Below are positions 1 through 14,426 of a DNA stretch of 64,000 nucleotides, in pieces. The DNA comes from Chlorokybus atmophyticus (lineage: Eukaryota > Streptophyta > Chlorokybophyceae > Chlorokybales > Chlorokybaceae), in assembly GCA_009103225.1 (NCBI GenBank), contig RHPI01000385.1, positions 197,309-261,308 on the forward strand, written 5' to 3'. The position numbers were made by a program, and so were the translations under genes. Under the pieces are notes generated by a model. The model ran no database searches. It had not been told where the DNA came from and was given only the letters and a program-made list of their open reading frames with translations. Within the stretch, counting starts at the first letter, position 1; every line of letters begins with the position of its first letter.

Positions 1-46
1 CGACGCTGACGCCATTAACGTCGGCGGCCACGCCCGTTGCAACGGC

Positions 47-330
47 GCTGGGGCGGTGATCTGGGCGGGCGGGAAGGCGGCGAGCTCCTTGCCGCCTCCG
101 CCCGGCAAGCAGCGGAGAGAGGGCGGCGGAGGGCAGGGTGGTGTGGGCGAAGCGGAGAGGGCAGGGTGGCGTGGGCGAACCGGAAGGTTGCGAGCTTCTC
201 GCCGCCTGCTCCCTACAGGCAGCGGAGAGACGGCTGCGCTGGGCAGGGTGGTGTGGGCCGGCGAGAGAGGGCGATGGGTGACTGGCGGTGCGTGGGGCGC
301 GAGCGAAGCAGATGCTTTGTCGTTTGAGGG
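47..330. repeat. GC-rich imperfect tandem repeat
   Basis: Two to three diverged copies of a roughly 115-bp GC-rich unit. Each contains a GCGGCGAG..TTGCCGCC-like self-complementary core followed by a GGGCAGGGTGGTGTGGGC block. The open frames here are Gly/Arg-rich, differ in all frames and show no domain, so I do not call a gene. Confidence 0.55.
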
Positions 331-399
331 TTACTTTGCCATAAGTGTTCAATTGTTGGCTTGTTAGCAGTCGCTGCAGTTGCAGGGGGTGTTCTGTGC

Positions 400-1300
400 C
401 TAGGCTTGTTTATTTATTGAATGGCTTACAAGACTGCAAGAGTGTGTATAGAACGGGCTGACAGTGGCAGGGTTGTTGTGTGTGTAGGCGTACACATACA
501 CGCACATTACATGTAGCAACTGTAAGAGTGTGACTGGCGAACAATTGCAGTGTTTGTTTTAAGTGCATGCGTGCACACGCATGCAAGCGTACACACACAC
601 TATATGCACGCAGCAGCTGTACCAGTGTATGCGTGTGTACTTGACTGACGCACACTGCATGCAGCAACTGTAAGAGTGGAGATTGCAGTGTTTGTTTTAA
701 GTGCATGCGTGCGCACGCATGCAAGCGTACACACACACACTATATGCACGCAGCAGCTGTACCAGTGTATGCGTGTGTACTTGACTGCGCACGCACACTG
801 CATGCAGCAACTGTAAGAGTGTGTGACTGGGGAACAATTGCAGTGTTTGTTATAAGTGTAGGCGTGCACAAGCATGCATGCGTACACTCACACACACAAT
901 GCACGCAGCAGCTGAACCGGTGTACTCGTGTGTACTTGACTGGCAATAGTTGCAAGGTTTGTTGTATGTGTAGGCGTGCACATGCACGCGCACACACACG
1001 CACAGTGCACGCAGCAGCTGTACAAGAGTAAGGGTGTACATGACTGGTAATAGTTGCAGGGTTTGTTGTATGTGTAGGCACATGCTTGTTTTGTTCAAGT
1101 GTAGGCGTGCACATGCACGTGCACACATACGCACAGTGCACGCAGCAGCTGTACAAGTCTAAGTGTGTACATGACCGGCGACAGTTGCAGGGTTTGTTGT
1201 ATGTGTAGGCACACGCATGCAATCACATCCATGCACGCACACAGCATGCCACACACATTCACGCGTACACCAGCAGGCACCAAGGGGTGCTGTGGACGTG
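400..1300. repeat. AC/GT-rich minisatellite
   Basis: Imperfect tandem units of about 70-145 bp share the core GCACGCAGCAGCTGTAC followed by an AGTGTA..GTGTACTTGACTGG segment and CACACACA/GTGTGT runs. The copies beginning near 600 and 741 are almost identical over more than 80 bp. The Cys/His-rich ORFs read from it on both strands are by-products of the repeat. Confidence 0.8.
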
Positions 1301-3558
1301 CACACGTACACGTGAGACATTGGTGGGAATGGGTGGGTGTTACTTATTGTGTGGGTTGGGTTGGCAACGGTGCAATGCGCATGTGTGGGCTTGCTTAGCA
1401 CTCGCTCATTGCTGCCATGCTGCCTGTTTGTGGTGTGACACGTATGCTATGCTGTGCATACATTGATTGACATGCCCGATACATGTACTCTGTCTACACA
1501 CACGAAGTGCACGCAGCAGCTGTGACGCCTGCCACTCACTTACTCGGGTAAGCAGCAGACTTCAAGACTGAACAGCAGCACTTACGAAAGTGCTGCACAC
1601 AACCACACCCCACACGGGATGGAGGAGGGCCCCTTAAACAATCAGGCTAGGCACCCCACACCTAGGTGTAGAGTCCCCAAGGTCTGATGCCTCAACACAC
1701 GTTAAGCCAGCCTTATTTACTCTCACTGCTGCCCTCACGACCTAGCACAGCAACGGCTGAGGCTAGCTTGCCTCGTCACTGCTGCGTTGACCATGCTGAG
1801 GTGTAAGGATGTCCATCCATCCTTACACCTCGGAACCTGCTCCATGGCAGCCTCAAGCATGCGTGACAATGTCACATCTATGTGACCATGTCACATCGGC
1901 ATCGAGCAGCTCTGTGCAAGCCCACTCATGCCTTGTGTAGTTTATCATACCCAAGGCCACATGGGCTCAAGGGTAGGCTGTACTGCATGAACGAACTCTA
2001 CAAGCACTACACATGCTTATGAAGCCAAATCATCACACAGCCTGACTTACTACCATAAGTAAGTAATTCAGGGTGATACGCCCTGCCCTGTAGGCGTGAC
2101 AGCAGCTTCAAGAGTGGGTCAATGACTGGCGTCAAGGATTTTGCATGTGCAACTGTTGTGTATTATGTATACACATGTGTGCAGGTGATTACTACTATGC
2201 TTGCTTGCATGACCAACGGGGTGGTAGTCATAGTGTAGGTGGTAGTCATTGTCACGCCCAAGAGGCAAGGCTTGACTCGTTCTCATGTACTGCATGCTAT
2301 AGCATAGCTTGACAGTTGGTTGCAGAGCTCATTCCATGTGTGAGTACAATGCATAGTGGATTGAGGTTTGCAATTAGTCTGTGAGCCCAAGGATCTTAGG
2401 CAAGAAACTGTACAAGTGCTGAGCAGCCAGCACAAGGCCATTCAGTACGCAGTCACATGATGTGATGTGACATGCTCTGTTGCCTCATGTGAGGACAACC
2501 GCGCGTTGGTGTCATCCGCGTAAGGGTGCTCTGCGAAATCAAGCAGACACTGATCAGTCGAGTGTTGTGCTTGACTTGTAGTGCTATAGCCTACGGTGAC
2601 GGACCACATGGCTAAGGTCAGCACGTGTGGAGGAGAGGGCACTTAGCTAGCTGGCTGATAAGGTGCACCTCTGCTGCCAATATGTGGCCAAGTGGAAGGC
2701 AGCAGATAGGGGTATATAAGGAGGATGCTGGCAGTGGCCAGACATCACTAGTTGGGGGTTTCTTATGCCCACTGCTGTGAGGGGTGCTTGGCGGTAGCTG
2801 TTCAAGGGGCCTTCCCATGCTCTATGTTGGGTAGGCTGTGAGCTGTGTGGTGTGAGGAGCGGAGCAAGGAGGTCTGCCTGCTACACGGGTTTGCCTTTTG
2901 GGAGCCTGCCATGAAAAGGAGGACTTACGCTTCCCCTGCTGTGACGGTTCTGCTTAGAGACTGAGTAGAGCTGTATTGCATACACTATGGCATGACTGAC
3001 AGTGTTTGCACATGTATGCTAGTGCTCAGTTGTATTGCTTAGCTAAGTTGTTTGAAAAAGAACTGGCCCTGGGTGGTCAGCCTTGCAGTCATAGTGTAGG
3101 TGGTAGCTGAGTAATTAGATTGATAACGCCCCGTGATAAGTAGTACTTGCTGCTGTTGGCATGCTGTGCGCTCATTACTTGAATGTAACATGCATGGACA
3201 TACGCACCTCATTTCATGTACATTGTGGCACATGTATCTACACAGCCAGCCAGGGACCAATTCCCGCCCACTTCACTTACAGGTACACTACCTAGAATTC
3301 AAGCATGGCTATCAATGTGCTTATGTATACACACATGTACATGCTCAACTCTTAACTCAATCAAGGCATGCCCCCTCTGCTCCTGCATCGTCATCCAAAG
3401 CTTTACGCTTGTCGGAGCGTTGCGCGCGCAGCTGATTACAAAGCTGTGTGATCGTCATTGCTTTTCCTCGACGGTGTTGTGTGTGGTCATTTCTGTGAGC
3501 ATTAAGTCGCATTGCTGCATCCTCTTCAAATATGCCAAAGGGCCGTCCTCATTACATG
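1301..3558. other. intergenic, no gene seen
   Basis: No ORF with a recognisable domain or splice structure. It contains a 14-bp perfect hairpin at 1798-1831. A short motif, TCATAGTGTAGGTGGTAG, occurs near 2228 and again near 3089. A stretch near 2180-2230 resembles one near 21350-21400, which suggests a dispersed repeat family. Confidence 0.5.
1798..1831. repeat. perfect 14-bp inverted repeat
   Basis: Arms 1798-1811 and 1818-1831 (GAGGTGTAAGGATG and its complement) are separated by a 6-nt loop. It is isolated, with no gene beside it. Confidence 0.85.
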
Positions 3559-5814
3559 CTAATAGATGCTGTTGCGCTTGTTGAAAAGCTTCGCCATGGC
3601 GCGGTCTCCTTGCCGCCAGGCTGTCTTATGCAATTGCATAAGCTCTCTGACCGCTGGTCCACCATCCAAGCCGGATGTGTATTCGGTCCAGGTGTCCACT
3701 ACAGTCGACAAATCCTTCTGCAACTGATATTTTGGCGGAATGCCACGTGCGTTCGACTTAGCGTGAGGGAGTGGTTGCGACGTCGATGCACGATGTGTAT
3801 CTCTGGCAGGTGCTGCGGAGCGTACGTTATTGCCTGCTGAGCTGTCCGCTCCGAAGTGCACTCCCTGTTGTGCAAATCCTTCACGCATGAAGCGCTCCAT
3901 GCAAGTGAGTCTCACATCCACAGACGCCTCGAAAGCAATCGCATCTGCTGCTGCGCTGTCCTGGTCCATCACCATCTGCAGTAGCTGCTCTTGCTGTCGC
4001 ATGATGACGGCAATCTGCACAACAGTTAATATTAACATGTGTTTAATTATACAGGCTGTATATTGAAATGAGTTTGACACATTACATTACATGCTCAAAA
4101 TAACATACCCGCTCAGGCAGTGTGTTGTACTGTGGGTTTGGCGCAGCCATTGACTGATCGTGAGCAACACATACTTATGCGGCCCAAGCCTCAAACTCAG
4201 GAGTCTGGAACATAGGGTGTGCACACACGCTCAGAGCGGCGAATCCGAACTGCTGCACATCGCCCCGCGTCAACGTTATGTCACGGCGCATCACAGCTAC
4301 ATCCTGAGTGATCAATACAACAAGTTATGCATTGTTCACATATGGGCATTGAAAATTTGCATGACCGCATAACGTCAAGCATGTTTCTGACCTGAGCAAT
4401 GACGTCACGCATGTAATCGAGGAACTCGCAGTGCTTGTAAGCGGCATAATCGGTCTAACCAGACGCTCTCTCTCTCTAGCAATACACGCTTGTTAATAAA
4501 CAATTGAATAAATAATAATACAACATACAAAAAAAAGCACATAATGTCTGCTCATATCGCGCGTATCGCCTCCATAGCCTCATCAAGCCATGGGAAAATC
4601 TCACGTCGTAGTGTATGCGATAGTGCAAATCGAGAGCGCGCCATAATATATTTCGATGACAGTTGCTCACCACCGTGCCCGGCTATCACAGCGCAAGTAG
4701 CCATGTCCAACTTGATGACGTACGACAATAAAAAGTGCTCATTGTTCCATCTTCCATTCTGCTTAATCCCTTGCTCTGTAGCGCTGCATAGCATAAGTAT
4801 ATAAGTTTACGTGCTAGCAGCCATTCACCATTGAAGCAACAACACATGTAAGACTTACCCTGCATTCATAGCCTGCTGCGATGACTCCTTTTGCGAAGCA
4901 TGTACCTTCTGCCTCCCGCGCACAATGTCGCACTCTTTAAACGCCTCACAAGCGTTAACGTACTGCTGCTTGTATGACAGATGCTTGCTGGGGTCTTCCC
5001 CTGGAAACAGTGGTTTTGCATACCTGTTAAAATGATCACAAGTGTGTTGACTCAATTATATATGTTGCATATATAACTCAGTCATATAACGCAGTGATAT
5101 ACGTTGCATTGATCGTGAGTTATAGCTATAACTCATGAGCAGCATTGACAGACTTTACACACTAACCAAGCTGCTCGTGTTGAGAAGTCTGGCGGTGGGC
5201 GCTCCTGCAAGTAATACTTATGGAAGAGGTGCATCGCCATTGCATTCTGCCAGCACGCTACTGGGGTCCAATGCCTGAGCCCGCCAAAGTATTCAACTCC
5301 ACTATTCTGTTGAACAAACATATATGTGGTTAACTTATGTGGTACCGTATGCATTGTGCATTACACTCTTATTAAATCAAGCCGTGCGCATGCAACATAT
5401 ATACCTTGTTCATCTTGCCGTTTCGAGACACAAAGCACAGGATGACGCCTTGATCCGGGCTTTAAAAGGTCTTGTCGAGCTTGTAAATGAAAAGATCGCA
5501 GATCTCTACAGCGCGAGAAACATCTCCACGCATGAGACACACGTGCCGTAAACATAAATCAAGCTTAGAGTGCATACACAAAATGTTAGACAATAAACAT
5601 AATGCAAACACAAGCATCTGACTACTGTACATACCGTGCTCTCAGTGCTGCTGCGTGCCCTAATCGCAGCGCCTTTTGCAACCAATATCCGCTCATCCGT
5701 CGATAATCATCTGCAGTGTACGACTCCGCACCCGTGCCGGCCAACCGATCGCGAAACTCATTGGTATAACAATCGAACATAATGCATAAGGTAAATAAAT
5801 AAGCAGTTGTGCAA

Positions 5815-5861
5815 TGAAACATACTTGGACTGCAATACTATTGCAGTCCAAGTATGTTTCA
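5815..5861. repeat. perfect 22-bp inverted repeat with 3-nt loop
   Basis: Arms 5815-5836 and 5840-5861 are exact complements around the loop ACT. It lies in a presumed intron of the Crypton-like gene, so either strand's transcript could fold into a long stem. Confidence 0.92.
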
Positions 5862-5862
5862 A

Positions 5863-5907
5863 GAGCAGGTGTGTGTATTATACAGTGTGTAATACACACA
5901 CATGCTC
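5863..5907. repeat. second inverted repeat abutting the 22-bp hairpin
   Basis: GAGCA at 5863 pairs with TGCTC at 5903, and an inner GTGTGTGTATTA pairs with TAATACACACAC, leaving one mismatched bulge and a short loop. It starts one base after the preceding hairpin ends, so the two form a double-hairpin block of about 93 bp. This could be a small foldback or MITE-like insertion; that is inference. Confidence 0.75.
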
Positions 5908-6439
5908 GAAGTGTAGTACATGCATGCAGTGTTTATGCTTCTGCTTTGCTGGAGATGTTTCGTTTGGCTACATCTAAGATAAGCTGCACTGCTTGCTTCT
6001 TTCGCAAGTCTTCAGGAAAACAGTCATCTACAACACTTTGATCTTTCAATGCATCCTGCAAGCCCTTCACATAATTCTCCAAAGTGCTCCAAGGCTGGTC
6101 TTGTTTGAAGATTAGAAACTCTAACGCGCGATCAATGGTTACGCGCGTTAGTAAGCCATGCTCTGTGCACCAACCCTGCAAACATGTACATGCACACTTC
6201 AGTCAGCATGCCATCATGTCGTTACACATTATGTTGATGCTCCAAGACACTTAGGCCTCATACCTTATAAGCCTTTATAGCGCGTGTATAGGCAGCTCTT
6301 GTGGACGATGGTCGAGCTGCTTGCTTGGCCAATAAGAGATCCGACACTGTTCGTTTGCGTACGGCGCATGCTGCATAACATTATCATCAAAGTCTTCGTT
6401 GTCCATTGTGGCTTGACGGGCGTTCCTGCCCACACCTCA

Positions 6440-7005
6440 TTGAGTTGCCACAGCAAGACACAACAACAGCAACCACCACCACCAGCCCTTGTGCTGGTCG
6501 TTGTTGTTGTTGCTACAGCAAGACACAACAACAACCACAACAGCAACAACAACGACCAGCACTAGGGCAGGTTGTTGTTGTTGCCACAGCAAGACACACC
6601 AACAACAATAACGACCGCAACAACAACAACCAGCACAAGTGCTGGTTGTTGTTGTTGTTGCTATAGCAAGACACAACGACAGCAACAACAACCACCAGCA
6701 CTTGTGCTGGTTGTTGTTGTTGTTGCCACAGCAAGACACAACAACAACAACAACAACATCAAGCACTTGCTGTTGCCACAGCAAGTCACAACAACAACAA
6801 CAACAACAAGCACGGACGCTTGTTGTTGTTGCCACCGCAAGACACAACAACAACAACAAGCGCTAAGTGTTGCAACAGCAAGACACAACAACAACAACAA
6901 CAACCAGCAGCACAAGTGCTGGTTGTTATTGTTGTTGCCATAGCAAGACACAACAACAACAACAACAAGAGCTTGTGCTTGTTGTTGTGGTTGTGGCAAC
7001 ACTTA
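6440..7005. repeat. CAA/TTG minisatellite with palindromic cores
   Basis: Tandem units of about 60-75 bp consist of GCAAGACACAACAACAACAA, then a palindromic core of the type CCAGCAC(A/T)(A/T)GTGCTGG, then TTGTTGTTGTTGC. CAA runs and TTG runs alternate, so each unit can fold back on itself. Poly-Gln and poly-Val/Cys ORFs in all frames are artefacts. It lies directly upstream of the Crypton-like gene's first ATG. Confidence 0.88.
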
Positions 7006-7448
7006 GCAAGCAACAGTAATGACATGGACGACATATGCTTACAGGGTTGATGTCGCTGTGTGATGTCGCTGCGAATCCTTGCTTTGCTGCCGTGAGCTAC
7101 ACCTGCTCCTGACATGCCGCACCTGCATGTACGCGTGTAAGCGCGCGTATTGCAAAGACGAAGAAGAGTGATAAAGCATGTGCATGCTCATGCGTGCGTG
7201 TATGTATGGCCAAGTGTGTGCTTTGTGTGCGTTGGTGCAACCATTTCCCCTCCCCACCCCCTTACGCAAAGGAGCCACCGCCCTACGCACACATCCTTAC
7301 GCACAGCAGCCTGCTGTGCGTAAGGATGGCTCCACCGCCGCTTGGTGCTTTAAGCCGTGCACTGCAAGCGCAGGCAGCACCTGCACCCTTAACTTATCTA
7401 ATCCATGAGAGCACTAACCCCTTTTCCCACTCCTTCAAGCTACTTTCA

Positions 7449-7449
<1 letters not shown>

Positions 7450-7480
<31 letters not shown>
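7450..7480. repeat. (GCC)n trinucleotide repeat
   Basis: About ten perfect GCC triplets in a non-coding context. Confidence 0.9.
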
Positions 7481-7481
<1 letters not shown>

Positions 7482-9393
7482 ACGTCAACGCCAACGCTCA
7501 CTGGCTCACTGTTAAGCGTTAATCTCGTAACGCTTAGGCTGGGGGGAGAGGAGAACTTAATACCTAATCACTACTTGGTTATGTACATATAACGTACCTA
7601 ACCTAAATGACTGGCGGAGACATAATTGTCTACACACATAGCCGGCACACTGTCTACGTAGACAATTACTAATCCATATACGCATTCGGTATACGCCACC
7701 ATTTACGGCGCCGTCACATCGGAAAATCATCTACATGAAACGGCGCAACTTCCTGTCCGATTGGTGGATTATTATCTGGAGCAGTGTAGCGCCGGCTATG
7801 GCCTGGCACAGAGCGACGGTAGCACAGCCGGGCATCAGCCATACTGTTTCTCAATTTTAAACGACCGATGCCCACCTGCAAGAATAACCGCCGTTTGCAA
7901 CGCGCGAACAGAGAAGTGCTCTTCCCATTATGTTAGGTACGGCGGCGTCACTTGCAGGTCACAAAAACAGTGTCGCGCACTGCTAACGGGCATGGCCGAG
8001 CCCGGTCGGGCAGCATCGTCCGAAATTACGAAATGACCGAAGTAGGGTACACTTACCCTAATTGAGGGATTTCAGCTAATGGGGGTGCTTCTGACGGCCA
8101 ACATTTATGAAATGTTGATCCAACGGTAGCAAGTCATCACTCGCCGCCAGTCAACTGCATTCGCAGGCTGGCGTTACTGTGTTGCCGTGTAGCGTGACGC
8201 GTCCATAGTGATGCGCGTGTGCATGACTGACAGAGGGTGAGACGGGAACTATCAAACTTGACCATACCGTTGCCGTGAGAAGCAGGGGGCAAACGGAACT
8301 TGCAGTAACCATCACTTCTGGTCATAATCAGGGTATACATGATAGTTATCCATTGCATAGGGATTGCATTTCATCAACGCTCTATTACCTGTACATGCAT
8401 CATAGTACGCTTTGATTATATTGCCAACTAGCGGTGCGGCTGTTTGGTCGGGCCGGCCGGCCGGCATTCCTACAACCTACATCACTTCCCACGCAGGGGC
8501 CATCACACGGCACCCGCGACTGCCGGGCTGCGCGGCAGTATGTGCGGCCCGCTCATTGGCTAGGCGGCGAGTACAAGCGTTACACCTTTAAATCTACATA
8601 CTTAAAAACGATCCTGGCCGTCCAAAGCACATCCAATTGATTAAACGCATGCCAATAAATGTATAATTGAGCACAGTTCTGCATACGTGGCCGCTTATAG
8701 CTGCATGTTAATCATTTTGATGTGTTACAGCAATTTTGTTGACAAATATGTTGACAGATACGCTGCAATATGGTGCAACATGGTGCAATGCTAGCAACCT
8801 GCAGTAAAGTGTTACAAAACTCAATTCAACGTAACGTTCACGCCACGGTACGTGCAAAGATAATTAATAATTAGTGCCAAGGTTACCATCATAAAAAGGA
8901 TGCTAACTTGAATTACCTTAACGTTAAGATTCAACTAAACCAAAAATTGCATCATTAGGCCATCATTTGGTCACGCATGATATTAATCAAATGGGATCGC
9001 AACCGTGACAACAGCCGTTGCCGAAAAAGGCAGCGAAATGGCCAATCATTACAGAGTTGCGTAAAAGATGCTGAAAACTATCTCAGCGGCAATTGCTTAC
9101 CAGCGGCGACCCAAAATGGCTAGAGATTCGGTGCAATTGCAGCCTAGTTAGTAGTTCAAACGGCCGCGTTTTTGGCGGTACGAGGTCGGGGTTGGCCCCA
9201 TACCCCAAAGACATGCCGCCACTACTCACCCTCGTTCTAACTGATCCACTCAACCATTTCACGCTAATTGATTACACGCTATAGTGACTGCGTCATCAAA
9301 CATGATCAACAGCCGAACCATGCCTACAATGATCCTACGCAGGGGCCTAAGCCGCAGCCAAAACAGTATCTTTAGATTTGCATTTCAATAGGT

Positions 9394-9426
9394 GCAATGT
9401 TGGTGCAAAGCTTGCACCAACATTGC
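9394..9426. repeat. perfect 15-bp hairpin
   Basis: Arms 9394-9408 (GCAATGTTGGTGCAA) and 9412-9426 are exact complements with a 3-nt loop. The flanks also carry GTGCAA/TTGCAC-type words, and similar GGTGCAACATGGTGCAATG words occur near 8772. Confidence 0.85.
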
Positions 9427-11408
9427 AAGTACCACTATAGACCGTTATCTCGATATTGTAACCAGCTGTCTCTACAGCGAGTATGGATTACATCCTTGAT
9501 GTACTAGACTTGATGTACGTAGCTACGATAGCGATATATATGATGTCGCTGTGACAGTGACATCATGTCACGACAACCATATTGGCAGAATGCGCTCTAG
9601 TGACCACTGTCACTACTTTGAGGAAATGACATCGTCTATAGAGTGACTGTTATGCTCAACAACAAATGTGATCAGTACATCAAGGGTGTGCATGTTTCAT
9701 CAATCTACCCTTGCTGATAGCATACTGGTCATCCTCCGCCGTCTTCTGCTCTTAGCGGGGTTATGCTCTTGGCGACGATAAGCGTAACGCGCGTCACATT
9801 ACGTTCATCACGCTTACTATACCCATCATGCCCTACTCATCGCGCCGTCACGCGTTGCTCCCCCGATGGTGGCATAATGCTGTGCACATGCGAGAACTAT
9901 ATCACCATACCAGTGGTATACGCTGTTTGTGTCCAAGCATACTCTGTTAGGCATCAACATCTGCATGTACTCAGTTTAGCTAGTCAACTCATTTTTCATG
10001 ATGTTGGCGGGGTTGTTCTCTTGGAGCAAAGTCTTATGGCGGGGGGTAAACTGTATATATATATACTGTATGCGCAGTAGCGAATTGAATTTCAACATCA
10101 TGAGTCACTTTATTCAAACCTGTCAACTTGTATTATAAACGGTTACGAAAGTCTGACCGACATGGTGCCAACAAGAGGTAAAAATTAGCATTATGTTGTG
10201 GGCTTACAATTGTATTTGCATTTTAAAGATGCAATGCATTGTACATTATACAACTCAATCAGTGTATCCGTAAATTTCAACAATTTACTGATTGTTGTAA
10301 TTAAGACTGAGATCACATCTAATCACACATTGCATGTCATGGCAAACAACAGTGGCAACAATTTATGTGGATTCACAAATGGGGTAAATATGATTTGAGT
10401 GCATGAGCTGCAATAGACATAACATCCGGATAAATTGCGAAAACCATACATATGAATAATTCAAACAGCAATAAATTAAAATGTATGATAATGCTCATAC
10501 CTCTCGTCTAACAAGCAAATAGATAAATTTCACGATGTAAACATTTGTTTTAACTGCTTGTAATAGTATATGAATGTGTTGTTGAACTTGCTACTTTTGT
10601 GCACTTACATGATATGTATATAACAGCATAAAAAGTTGGTGTATACTCAACTTGACGAAGAATGGCTAATGACAAGTTGACATTATTGTTTATAACAATC
10701 CCTATTAAATGACTTGTGGTTGTTGTACGACTTGATCGCGTTGTGGCGATGATATTACATGTATTGAATATTATTTGCATTAAGTTGCTCGCAGCATTAC
10801 TTGCGTCCTTGCCGAGAACTACATTATCATAATACGGTTTGAATTGTAAAAGTCAAGTCCACATAAGATTAACTGCTACATCTACTTGGGCAAATGCATG
10901 AGTTTTTCAAATTTGATAAAGCTTACCACATCCGACATTGCTTCCACAACTTCCACACTACCGAAGTATGTTTTTGCCCAACTCACGTGGTTGTACACGT
11001 GTGTAGGTGGATGTTGGTCGTTAGGTGTGACGTACTGCTAGCATCAAAACCCATGCGTTTCCATGTAGACCTAATACACCTCATTTTTACAGTCAATTTT
11101 GTTAGGCACCGACGCTGGAACTTGATAGGACTACAAGCAAGCTTGCGCAGTGCATGCAGCACGCCCACTGTGCCAAGCTCTGCTGAGAGAAAGTTGCAGG
11201 CAGGCGTCGCTGCGCAGCTAGTGGTCTGGGCGCAAGCTGTTGGCTGCTTTCAAGCTGCACTAGCCTTGACTGGCGCTTGCGCTTGACCTTTGCTGGTTCT
11301 GCGGTTCATGCAGCCACCGCCAGTACTGCACTGCGTTTGGCTTGTCGTGCACTGTGCTCTTGCTTGTTTGCGCACTTGCCAGCGGCTCCCAGCTTCAACA
11401 GGCTAGTC

Positions 11409-12632
11409 ATGGCTCGCAAGCGTGCGTCTCCTGCTGGCGGAGCAGCTGCCTCTGCTGCTGCTGCTGCTGCTGAGGCTACAACAGACGGAGCTGTAGCAAA
11501 GTTGCAGTTTGGCATGGACCTGGTTGGAGTCAGGGCACGCTCAACTGCTCTGGGCAGCACTGTGCGCAAACTCCCAGACCTTGCCGAGCTGCAGACGACC
11601 GTCGCTGCTGAGCTTGCAAGGTGCCGCAAAGACAACGACAACGCCATTGAAGCGCTGCAGCGTGAAGTCGAAGGTGCCAGCGACCGCCTCAAGAAACGCA
11701 TGAAGGTGAGAGCTTCAACTGAAAGAGTGCGGCCAGTGTTGCCTGTGTAGATTGAAGCAATTGTTGAGTCAAAAGCTGCTGTACCATTCTGACAGGAATC
11801 AAACCAACGGCTTTGCAACGTCTGACTGCTAGCACTACAACGGCTGCCAGGACCAGCTGCTTACATATCTTGAACATAGTCATGCACGCGTGATTGCTTG
11901 GGTTGCTTGAGTTCTAGTACTGGCTGCTGGCGTTGTGGCTGACTGGTTGTGTTCATGTACGGATTTCGCTTTACATGTACATGGACAAGCTTGTTTACCA
12001 CCGAGACTTCATTGTAGCTGTCAGATCGTGTTCAGTAAATAAGCTGTACATGGACAAGCTTGTCTGATGATACCTGCGTTCTTTACAGACAGATGTGTTG
12101 AGTCTTTCACGGGAAATGGAAGCACTAGATCGCATGTGCAGCCGGCTGAAAGCAAACATTGAGGACACGCGCTCCGAGACAGTGGTACTGCACCTCGCAA
12201 ACACACTTGTTGCATAATGTGCACACGTTTTGCACATATTTCTGCGTACAGCGCACGCTCCATGCAGTAGTCATGCACATGCTTCTGGCAGCAATGTAGT
12301 GTGAATGAAGCCTGCAACTCCTGGTCAGTGCTGATATACAACGACCTGCAATGCGCTGGCATGGGTTCAGCGTCATGTGCTTCCTTAATAATGCTGGCTA
12401 TCTGGATCCTTGCGCAAACTACAGGAGAACTTTAGGAGCATATTGAACAAGTGCAGAAGCTCTGCAGGTCAGTTTTTCCAGCCAGGTTGGTTTGCATTTG
12501 CGCACCTGCTTGGCAATATGTGGCTAAACTACGCTCGAGTGCAATGCAGTTGGCAAAACTGCGCTCGAGGACTTGGCACGCAGCTTTACTACAAAGCTGG
12601 ATGATCTCCAGCACCGCTATGTGCAAACGTAG
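11409..12632 (+). CDS. alanine-rich small coiled-coil protein, function unknown
   Basis: Four exons keep the frame: 11409-11705, 12089-12184, 12425-12467 and 12550-12632, giving 172 residues. Introns are GT-AG. The N-terminus is basic then Ala-rich (MARKRASPAGG, followed by an alanine run). The rest is mostly predicted helix with heptad-like leucines, for example LAELQTTVAAEL, IEALQREV, LSLSREMEALDRM and ALEDLARSFTTKLDDLQ. I do not recognise the family; a structural or chromosome-associated coiled-coil protein would fit, but that is a guess. The start is the first ATG of the open exon. The gene converges on the uL11 gene, whose stop lies 100 bp downstream on the other strand. Confidence 0.6.
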
Positions 12633-12731
12633 ACACACCTCTTGTCTGACGGCATGGGCACATCCACCCGCAATTTGCGGTTGGCAGTCAGCAAGCGATG
12701 TCCTGTGTACACCTGAAGGCTTTCCCCTGGA

Positions 12732-14426
<1,695 letters not shown>

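Larger units (their letters stand above)
3559..6406 (-). pseudogene. Crypton-like tyrosine recombinase with GCR1_C-like DNA-binding domain, degenerate
   Basis: Minus-strand exons in order give a Crypton-type protein. A core-binding SAM-like segment (6354-6264 joined to 6175-5936) has an STRAAYTRAIKAYK helix followed by GWCTEHG. Next comes the family's YRRMSGYWLQKALRLG segment (about 5758-5635), then LMRGDVSRAVEICDLF and a GKMNK strand (5550-5380). Then SGVEYFGGLRHWTP..CWQNAMAMHLF (5350-5150), PSKHLSYKQQYVNACEAF..HASQ (5055-4855) and GIKQNGRWNNEHFLLSYVIKL (about 4780-4550). A GCR1_C-like C-terminus follows (STVVDTWTEY..GPAVRELMQLHKTAWR..FNKRNSIY, 4080-3559). The expected HxxR motif reads HASQ, the frame contains stops (for example after KLDKTF near 5460) and the N-terminal frames do not join cleanly, so the gene is probably dead. 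Element ends were not found. A domesticated gene is the alternative. Confidence 0.78.
7007..11408. other. long intergenic region, no gene seen
   Basis: No ORF with coding character. It becomes AT-richer from about 8.6 kb. It holds a (GCC)n run at about 7450-7480 and a 15-bp hairpin at 9394-9426. Confidence 0.55.

Noticed and set aside
410-1400. Cys/His-rich ORFs on both strands
   Set aside because: Open only because the minisatellite unit lacks stops in several frames; no domain and no splice context.
6440-7005. CRISPR-like array appearance
   Set aside because: Units are not constant repeats with unique spacers; CAA/TTG runs fill the intervals and the context is eukaryotic.
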